Assembly (NCBI GenBank): GCA_013339765.2
Contig: CM023449.1
Coordinates: 227,165,712-227,229,711, forward strand
DNA from: Haemaphysalis longicornis
Taxonomy: Eukaryota > Arthropoda > Arachnida > Ixodida > Ixodidae
Direction: 5' to 3'
DNA length: 64,000 bases
Shown: positions 56,215-64,000 of the stretch, piece after piece
Numbering within the stretch: position 1 is the first letter of the stretch
Layout: each line of letters opens with the position of its first letter
Notes under the pieces: model-generated
What the model was told of the DNA's origin: nothing
Seen by the model: only the letters and a program-made list of their open reading frames with translations
The model's database searches: none
Program-made: the position numbers and the translations under genes

Positions 56215-56395
56215 CTGCCTAGCAATGCAGATGGGCCAGCAATGCCTAGCACTGCATCCGGTGCTAGGCATTGCTGAAGCCTAGCCGTGCCGTGCTAGGC
56301 TTAAGCAATGCCTAAGCCTAGCCATTGCCGTGCTCAGCAATGCCCAGCACTGCATCCGGTAAGATCCCACGGCCTAGCAATGCAGATCGAGCCCT
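56215..56395. repeat. Cluster of GCCTAGCAATGC direct and inverted repeats
   Basis: CCTAGCAATGC and its reverse complement GCATTGCTAGG-like words occur repeatedly in about 180 bp, with CACTGCATCCGGT twice. The tract lies inside the leader of module C, absent at the matching position of module A. Confidence 0.8.
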
Positions 56396-57904
56396 CCTCT
56401 TTCTTCCTTGCTAGGCAGCTGGTCCCTTGGAAGGCTTCAGAAACTTTGGAACCACAGCTTGTTCAGGAATGACCTCCACAGCAAAAAAAATCCCCCATTG
56501 CACCATGCTTTCCCATGAAAGCTGCTGAGTTCAGGCCCACCCAAAAATTTCAAAATTCTGGGGGCTTTCTCGTCACACTGCTGGTGTCGCAAATAGGATC
56601 ACCAAGAAGCGGCCAACTGATTCGACTAGCCTTTTCTAAGCAAGTTCCCATCCCCTCATTGCGGCTGTTTCTGCCTCAGCCTTTTGCCCAACTTCCGCAC
56701 ACACGCACCCGATCAGACAACAAAAAAATAGGTCGAAAGACTGAAAGCAACACTGTCAGAATGAGACAACCGTGCCTTCTCTACTAGTTCCACTAGATTC
56801 AGGATCTCGGCAGTTTTCACAAAGTTCAGTGGTTCAGTGTAGATAAGTTCCCCGCTTTTAGGTCACCCAACAGCCCGATATGAAGCAGCAAAGACAACAA
56901 GCTGTTGCCTGTTTGTCCACAGCTTCTGAACAGCAAAGCATCTGGCAGGATTAAATTAAACCAGTCACAGTTCTGTGTCAACTACCACTCAAAGTTGCCC
57001 CTGCCCGAAATGCAACAGCAGCAACACAAGCAAAAATACAGGTAAGAAAAAGCAAAGGAATACTTTGGACCATGATGCGGTCTCATTATTGACCAAAAAG
57101 TTTACAACCTGAAAAAAAGATGGGTGCCATATTAATTTAGTTACAAGTTGAGTGCTCTTTTTCCGAAAGCAACATCGAATGCTGGGGATGTCAGCTTGCA
57201 ATCATTAACAAAGAAGGTCAAGCCATGGCTGCAACAAAGGGTGGCCTGCATGAAGTCGTCACTAAATAAGATACAGAGTACCGTCACTGAGGCACGCAAG
57301 TGAGCAACGGCGGCCATTTTGTAGTTTATCAGTGTTGCCAGATTGCCACTTCTGCAGCATCAACGCTAACTTGAACGAGGTCATTTTGTAAACAACACTG
57401 ACGAGGACGTAGAAACACGGCATCTTCGGACGCACTGCTGGAGCTGAAATGCTACGAAGCGCGTTATCTTTGATTCGCATACGGAACGACGCCAGTCGCG
57501 CGCAGCCGCAGAGAAGGGAGGACGAGCTGAGACTACCACAGCTGACCGACAGAAAACACGTAAGCAACAAAATGGCGGTGCCCATGAACCGCTGCAGTGT
57601 AAACTGTCATGTGATACAAACTGGCCAATGATCACGGCGACGGCACGGAACAATGGGAGAAGAGTGCCGATGCTCTGTAATCTTATCTAGTCACACTAGT
57701 TGTCGCCACATACAGCCTTGCATGTTGTTAGTACTCCTTGTCCTCATGCGGCTTCTATCAGTGAGAAGGGGCCTATTTGGGGCCGATGTATATTTGGATA
57801 ACAAAGGAATATATTGTTCAGATGGCACGCCCTTAACTACGGCGCATGCTGTCTTTCACGCATGGTTCACGCAATTTTTAATTATAACCTTCTCGAAGTT
57901 TCTG

Positions 57905-60160
57905 GCTGCCCCATAAAATTATCTGCACAGGCAGTACACGAGATAAGCACTCACTAAACATTGGCCACTGTTTACTCACAGAAGATACCATCACAGTGGG
58001 AAATTGCACGAAACATTCACGCAGTGTGCCCGCTTGCATGCAGATTAATGGCAATAAATTGCGATTGACTTTCCAAAAGCTGTGTGTCTTTCAGCTTATG
58101 TCGGTCTGAAACGTTGCAGTGCGTGTTCAAATGTTCACCGTAGGGTGGTGTGCCGCAAGTCCCACCCACAACCACAGTTCCTGCACTAGCACAGAGCCAT
58201 TGTCACTAGGCTGGTGATGCGATGATAGGACGGAAAAACTGGCAGCTTTCACTCGGAGCCAGGTCTCGTTGCAGGATCTCATTGCTGGGGCACAGGTGGC
58301 ACCAATATGAACACTCGCCCATGTGGATGTGCAGGTGGGTCAATGGGTGGTCCTTCTGCACAGTGGCCCTGCTGCAGTGGCGGCACTGGTGCGGGCACTT
58401 GCCCGCGTGTGTGCACCATTGTTCCTTCTGCAGGCCCGGAGCTGCACTGCTGGCAGGACAGCAGCTGATGACCCGGGCGTGGGCAGTGCTGTTGCTGCTG
58501 CCTGCAGTCACCCATGGAGGGATAAGATGGCGAAGGGCCTGCAACGGGGAGACAAGGGAAAACTGAGAGCCCTTGCTGCAGCAAGTAAGGTGGCAGGGCA
58601 CCAGCAGCCAGGCAGAAGATGGAAGGAGAAAGAACAAACAAAGCGTCCCCACTGGTGCAAGCCAAGCCGCTCTGCGCAGGTCGAACGTGCCTGGGCATTC
58701 CCCAGCAATGCAGACGAGCCCTCCTCTTTCTTGATAGCTCAGCAGTATGCCAATCAGGAGGCTTCAGAAGCTTTAGCATGAAAGCTTGTTCAGGAATGCC
58801 ACCCCTAGTGCTTCCGCACTAACTCACACTGTGGCAAGATTCTGTTCCCTGTGAGTGTGAGCCTGCCACTTCCTGCGCACACCCAGCGCCATCTAGCGGT
58901 TCAATTTGAATGCGCCTTCTGTTGTTGTGAGCAACTGCTAAAAGTTCTTCCCTGTTTGACCTCAGTACCCTTGGGATAGAATCACAGGTTTTGACACACA
59001 TACCCTGACTTTGAGCTGCAACAGAACCCAAGCTTTCGAAAGACTCACGATGTTTTTTGACTGTTGTTCTCTTGGCCTAATTCTATGTATTGTCTTCCTA
59101 AAAAAAAATGGTGTGGTATCCTTCAGGTTGGTTTAATATCTGGGCGCAGTACATCAATACATTTCATACACACCCTGCAATGCACAGGAAGTGCCTGGCT
59201 TGTACCTACCTCAAACTGAAATATCGCCCCGCTTTGCCCTGAAACCTGATAAGCTCACGCCCACCCAAAAATTTTAATTCTCGGTGTTTTCAGCTCACAG
59301 CGCTGGTGGCGCAAAAGCAGCACCCACCAAGCAGACACCCAATATGACCGGAATGGTGAAGCAGATTCCATCACCTCATCAAGGCTGTTCTTGCCACAGA
59401 CTGCATGCACAACATCCACGCACACACAGCCCACTAAACAAAAGAAAACACCGTTGTAAAGACTTAAAAGCTACAGTGTCGTGCACAACAGAACAAACCA
59501 CGGCTGCTCAACTGCTACTGCTAGGCTGAGCAACTCAGCACTGTTCATTTTGTTCAGTGTAGATAACATGCACAGCTGTCAGGTCATCCTGACATGACAG
59601 TGAGATGACAGCGAGTAGCAGGAAAGGAAACCAAAAATTCCTCTGCACTGCTTCTCAACAGTAAAGCATGTGGTAGGATTAGGCTAAAGCAGTTATGGTT
59701 CTCTGTCTGCTAACACAGAGTTGTCTCTTACAAAAGGCAGCTTCAATGACAACATAAGGGGAACAAAGGGAAAAAACAAGCAAAGACACATCTTTACACC
59801 ATGATGACAATTGTGCCTTATTGACCCAACAGTTTAAAACCTCAACAATAATACCATATTCATTTAGTTATAGGTCGACCTTTTTAGAAAATACCGCCCA
59901 ATGCAAGGGAGGTGAGCCTGCCTGCAATGATGACCATGACCAAAAAAAAATCAAGCCATAGGTGCAACAAAAGGTGGCCTGCATTAACTTGTCACCACAT
60001 ACAACTTGACATGCTTTTACTGTTTCTTGCCCTCGTGTGGCTTCTATCAATGAGAAGGGGCCTATTGAAGCAAATGTATACTCGAATAAACGGAGGAATA
60101 TATTGTTCAGGCGATACGCAGTTAGCTATGGCACATGCCATAGCCACCTCTTACGCATGG
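57905..60160 (-). repeat. Duplicated zinc-finger module E
   Basis: Same block order as A and C: TAAAATTATCTGCACAGGCA at 57,914 (compare 16,750), 3' block at 58,200, finger remnant, leader (58,725-58,795), ATGAGAAGGGGCC block at 60,050. It abuts module C directly, a head-to-tail tandem pair. Confidence 0.65.
58206..58538 (-). pseudogene. Degenerate C2H2 zinc-finger exon (locus 7)
   Basis: The acceptor is intact (TCTCCCCGTTGCAG; exon from 58,538). Finger 1 begins LLSCQQCSS but is then disrupted by deletion and frame change and has no His pair. Finger 2 is complete but weak: HQCRHCSRATVQKDHPLTHL.... Finger 3 starts YWCHLCPSNE and runs out without His ligands, ending near 58,206. Inactive by loss of ligands. 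Confidence 0.75.
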
Positions 60161-61441
60161 TCGTGCAGTAGCATGCAGGAGTGTAATTTCCTTGCAAATG
60201 AGACAAATTTTGACAGCGCTTCTCGCATAGCAAGTGTATGCTACAGTTGTCCCGAAAACAACATACGATAATCCTCCTGGTACGCTCAAAAAAATGCACA
60301 GCCCTTTCCAGTAGTAACCTTCAGAGTGCATGTTTTTTTTTTTTTTTTGGAGATGTGCACGCATCCACAAATGTTAGACATGGATGCTTGGTGGGCTCCG
60401 AACATAACAGCTCACACTTCCATGATGCCGAAGAGTGCGAGACCTCAAATTTACTAAAAAAGATGCAACAAATTGTTTCAATACTAGAAGATGCTGCATC
60501 TGCATCAACCCACCAATTTCATCGAGAGCTCGCTTCAGCAGCCGTATATTTTGGAATGATGCAATGTTGTGCTCGGGTGTTTCAGTTCAGACTGGTGTCA
60601 GAAGTGGCACCAGTCTGCCTGCCGAGGTGATTCCCCCCAAAGGAACGAAAACAAAGAAAGAGGTGAAAACACCGTGTAGCAGAAAAAGAAGTCTGATAAA
60701 TGTTGCCAGGAGAAGCCGTAATGCTTTCACCTTCAAAGCATGGAAGCGGATCAACACAATTTTTTGCCATCAAGCAAACATGTCGATGGAATGCAAACAA
60801 AGTATAACGATAAATGGGGGGAGTCGGGGAGGACACATCATCGTTTAGTTACATACAAAACCAGTGTACCATACCAGTTATGTAAAAAATCCTGACCCCT
60901 CCCCTCATTTCCCTTTGCTCGTTATGGTTTGCACTCGTTCGTTCAATTCATTTGTCAGAAACGGTGGAAACTAAGTTCATTGGGAAGCTGGCGTAAGTTT
61001 GTCTCTTGTGTATCCTTATACCCTCACTGTCTGCATGTTCATAGGTGCACCCATAAAGTACCTGTACAAGTGCACCAAACAACAACTGCTGTTTACCGAT
61101 TAAAGGTGCCACACAAGTGGGAAAGTGCCCCAGTCACATACACACAGTGTGGGTGTTTTGCACATGTATCTATGGTGACGCATTGCGAGCCCCTCAGTTC
61201 AAAAGGGGTGCGTCTTTTTGCTTGTGTTGGTCGGAAAGCTGCCGCCCATGTCCAAATGGGCAGTCTATGGCGGTGGGACAGCCTTCGGTGTAGGCCACCT
61301 ATGACCAACGCAGGACGCCACCATCTGCAAGGGTCCTACCCATACGGTGAATACCTTCAAAACGGCAGAAAACTGCGGGCTACATATCCAATCCCACATC
61401 ATGATGCAACGGCAACTGAAGCCCAGATGCTACACAAGATA
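60161..61441. other. Module-related spacer, no recognised gene
   Basis: Contains a T homopolymer at 60,331-60,348 and a copy of the module 3' flank at about 61,050-61,350 (GTACCTGTACAAG...; TGACCAACGCAGGACGCC). The plus strand is open for 187 codons at 60,929-61,492, but its sequence tracks duplicated non-coding blocks. Confidence 0.45.
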
Positions 61442-62420
61442 CAGTGGAACCTGCATAATACAACCTTCAAGGGATCGCGCAAAAGCGTATGACCGGAGTG
61501 CCGCACGATCAGGGCACGGGCAAATGCCAACCTAGCAGAATGTCTCACACGACAGTAAAGATAAGAACATATCTAAACTACTATATTTAGCGCATTCTCG
61601 CATAATTTGCGAACCCCTAACTGAAATCTAAAGTTTCTAAAAACAAAACGCCTATTTTGTGCCCCCCTCCCCTTGACGGCATCTGCGCTAGCCCGCCAGC
61701 CACGCACTGCATGCTACGCGACCCCCGTGCCATCCGCCGCTATTTATAGCCCGCCAGCCCTGAGCCTCACACGCACGAGACAATGCTGACGTGTTCGAGC
61801 AATTTGAGGGAAACGGCAAGAGTGTGAAACTGCCAAGGCCAAGCGAAACGAACGACAGCACAAAGCGGTGATGGCAAAAGGGCAGAAAAGAAAGGAGCGG
61901 AGCAACAGTGTGGCTTTGAAAGACACATAAGCCGAGAGCAGAGAAAGCGTCGCAAAAGGAGGAAACCTGGATCAAGCGGGCGAGAAAAAGGTGTTTGGTC
62001 CTCATCCTGGGGTTGTGTCATTTGTTTCAAATCGGAGGGCTGGATCGGAGCTTCAAATTTGCGGTCTGCCAGCCACCTGGACTTTTACTTCTCACGGTTG
62101 GCGCGTCGGCGTTCTGCTGCCACGTGGGGCCGTCAAAGATTAACTCCCACTTGTGGATTAACTCCCATCAAGCAGCATCAAACGGGGGTTAAGAATAAAG
62201 AAAGGTTGAGACGAGGCTGCAGAGCGGTGTAAAAGATAGAAAAAACGCTGGTTTATCCCCCCTAAGGTCTGTCGTAAGAAGCAGATCGTGTGCACCTGAG
62301 CGTTGTATAATCAGGATTTTTAATGCATTGTCCCAATGGAGAGTTTGCAAGGACTGCAGTGATCTGTCATAAAAAGCGGGTCGTCGCGAGACGGGGGGAC
62401 ATATCAGCGGGGTTCTACTG
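61442..62420. mobile_element. Tigger/pogo-like non-autonomous element, TA duplication
   Basis: Left end CAGTGGAACCTGCATAATAC and inverted right end CAGTAGAACCCCGCTGATAT are flanked by TA (61,440-61,441 and 62,421-62,422). 979 bp. No transposase. It separates the module D flank from its 3' block. Confidence 0.75.
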
Positions 62421-62473
62421 TACAAACAAACAGTTTCATTCATAAACCTCACTGGATGAAGGTTTTCTGACAA

Positions 62474-62790
62474 TGGCACCCCGACTACGCCGAAGACTGC
62501 AGGCTATGCAGAGAGATTGCTAGCCTGTTCCACGCCACGCGGGCCTGCCCACACCTCTGAGCAGGGGTGTGGGCGGCCCACATCAAAAGGACCTGCCACT
62601 GACTTTACAAGAATCATGGGAGGTCACCCTTCGCCAACCCCGACTCACAGATTCCAAAAGACTTAATCAGCTGAGCCAAGACGGGAGCAAAAAGTCACTG
62701 CAGCCCTAAACTAAGGATTCCAATTGTGATTCCCTCATCTTTCTCTCCCCCTCCCTATTCTTTCATCTTTACTTCAATAAAGTTTATTCA
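62474..62790 (+). mobile_element. LINE ORF2 C-terminal tail and 3' UTR
   Basis: Reads HPDYAEDCRLCREIASLFHA then TRACPHL and a stop; the C-x-x-C...H...C cluster is the LINE ORF2 tail. It ends TTCAATAAAGTTTATTC. Heavily 5'-truncated. Confidence 0.75.
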
Positions 62791-63057
62791 TGCAGTCATT
62801 CCTACCCACAAATTAACTTTCCGCACTAGAGCGGAGCAATTGTCACCCTGCTGGTGAGGCCACAATGTGAGGACAAAACATTCGGTCGGAGCCAGGTCTC
62901 GTAGAATGAAATGGGCTCTCTCTCCGAGACCCTCCCCCCCCCTCTTGGTGAGCTGCACAACCCCTCTGCCGAGCGATCCGCAAAGAGGCGCTTGCTGCCC
63001 TGCCACCTCGGAGTGAGTGATTGCGTACCCGCCCAGCTGGGCCCTCCTCCCTCGGCA

Positions 63058-63461
63058 CTACTGGAGGTGGCTGTGCTCCTTCACTATGTGGACTGTCTTC
63101 TGCATGCGGTAGCTTGAAGGCCGTCGAGGCAGAAGAGGCAGCGGAAGGGCTTCTCCCCCGTGTGTGGGTGCGCACGTGCCTGTCCAGCGTGCTCTTCTTG
63201 GCAAAGGCGCTGGGGCACAGGTGGCACTGGTGCGGGCGCTCGCCGGTGTGTATGCGCACGTGGGTCACCAGGTTGCCCTTCCCCGCGAAGGACTTGCTGC
63301 AGAAGCTGCACTGGTGTGGGCGCTCGCCTGTATGTATGCGCTGGTGTATCTTCAGGTGGCTTGGGTACGGTGTTGTGAAGCTGCACTGCTGGCACTGCAG
63401 CAGCCGGCGACCCGCCTGGGGGTCGCACTGCACCCTGTGGCCATTCGGTGAGGGGAAGAGC
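63058..63461 (-). CDS. C2H2 zinc-finger exon D, three fingers plus damaged fourth
   Basis: The acceptor (TTCTCTGTTGCAG) opens the exon at 63,461. Intact fingers: F1 LQCQQCSFTTPYPSHLKIHQ..., F2 HQCSFCSKSFAGKGNLVTHV..., F3 HQCHLCPSAFAKKSTLDRHV.... A 2-bp insertion in the CACACAC run of the next linker shifts frame. After correction, F4 reads FRCLFCLDGLQA, a further shift, then RMQKTVHIVKEHSHLQ and a stop at 63,058-63,060. As drawn, the protein would end in a long unrelated tail. The first codons appear one base out of phase relative to A-C. Recent decay or sequencing error are both possible. 3' block at 62,825-62,905. Confidence 0.75.
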
Positions 63462-63742
63462 CTGCAACAGAGAAGGAAAAATTTCAGCGGCTTTCCGCTC
63501 TGTGAAGAATGACGAGCGAAGCTGTGGTGTGTAACGTCAGAGTACTCTTAGCGGCTAATTCTCCCGTAATTTCGTTTCAGCATAGTTCTGGTACACAAAC
63601 AGTTACAGTCGTTTTTTTCATAACCGCACTCCCTCTGTGGATGGCCACGTAATGACAGTGACACAGCAATTCTGTAGAACAACTTCACCGCAAAATAGTT
63701 ATGACGAGTACATGAAACTCAGCATCTTAATCTTTGCGGGTA
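63462..63742. other. Interval with no recognised feature
   Basis: Upstream flank of zinc-finger exon D. No leader block recognised before the next element. Confidence 0.4.
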
Positions 63743-64000
63743 CAGCCGAACCTCGTTATAATGAAGTAGTATTGGGGCACTGAATTAGTTTGTTATATCT
63801 GATATTTGTTATAACCGTAGGGGTAAAAATCGGCAATCTGGCTCGCATAACAGTCCTACATAAAAAACGCATTGTTCTAGGCTTCGGACCCACTATAAAC
63901 GAGGTAGGCGTTATCTGTCTCCTTGTGGCATTTCAAACTAAGCAGACAGGAACGTGAGAACGTGAAACTACAACTAGAACAAAGTTCGTTCGGCAAAACA
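63743..64000. mobile_element. Tigger-like element end, cut by window edge
   Basis: TA then CAGCCGAACCTCGTTATAAT, typical of Tigger termini, with GTTATATCTGATATTTGTTAT following. The other end is outside the window. Confidence 0.5.

Larger units (their letters stand above)
54985..57870 (-). repeat. Duplicated zinc-finger module C
   Basis: Ordered blocks match modules A and E: 3' block (GATTGTCACCTGGCTGGCGA at 55,000), finger exon, leader (56,395-56,475), CAAGTTCCC...GGCTGTTTCTGCC block (56,640), and a distal block with TCTATCAGTGAGAAGGGGCC (57,747; compare 60,046). It contains extra DNA at 55,150-55,670 and a repeat tangle at 56,215-56,390. Confidence 0.7.

Noticed and set aside
60929..61492. 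187-codon plus-strand open frame
   Set aside because: Sequence matches non-coding module blocks at other loci where the frame is not conserved, and it runs into the Tigger-like element.

Overview
This is eukaryotic DNA, most likely from an ixodid tick. The best evidence is four minus-strand copies of a tRNA-headed SINE resembling the tick SINE Ruka, plus a dense load of LINE, Ty3/gypsy, Tigger/pogo, hAT-like and TTAA-flanked elements. There are no operons or bacterial signals. Genes are short exons separated by repeats.

Layout. 0-3 kb: degenerate C2H2 zinc-finger copies and a LINE tail. 3.3-10 kb: a broken gypsy integrase followed by several DNA transposons, including a 2.4-kb element with GAACCGG-rich ends. 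10-16.5 kb: a zinc-finger fragment, tandem repeats, a palindrome-bearing Tigger-like element and an inverted-repeat element enclosing a tRNA-like cloverleaf. 16.7-19.5 kb: a seven-finger C2H2 exon in a duplicated module. 19.7-22.8 kb: two pogo/Tigger-type remnants, one split by LINE copies. 23.3-37 kb: one Ty3/gypsy pol remnant, interrupted by a 4.6-kb hAT-like element with near-perfect 8-bp target duplications, and containing an 8,057-bp array (about 122 unit lengths) of a 66-bp/22-codon repeat. The repeated unit is the pol segment just after RNase H (motif YKPDKEL...DALSRLP). 37-40 kb: a 714-bp element packed with GGACGTCC-like palindromes, whose empty site is also in the window. 40.9-44 kb: two matching exons of a THAP-domain gene on the minus strand, with a 1.9-kb foldback element 85 bp upstream of the start codon; each arm of that element carries a tRNA-like sequence. 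46-50 kb: palindromes and TTAA-type elements. 50-63.5 kb: four more minus-strand C2H2 zinc-finger copies in duplicated modules, mixed with a Tigger-like element and a LINE tail.

How it fits together. The only gene-like content I can support is a local C2H2 zinc-finger cluster (eight loci, mostly damaged) and one THAP gene; the rest is mostly transposon-derived. The zinc-finger copies share a splice-acceptor position, exon phase and C-terminal finger, so they descend from one ancestor by duplication. The most unusual object is the 66-bp array inside pol. Its edge units are diverged and its core is nearly identical, as expected from unequal exchange. Repeated small defects in it also leave room for an assembly artefact. 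Several frameshifts elsewhere may be sequencing errors, and I flag them as such.
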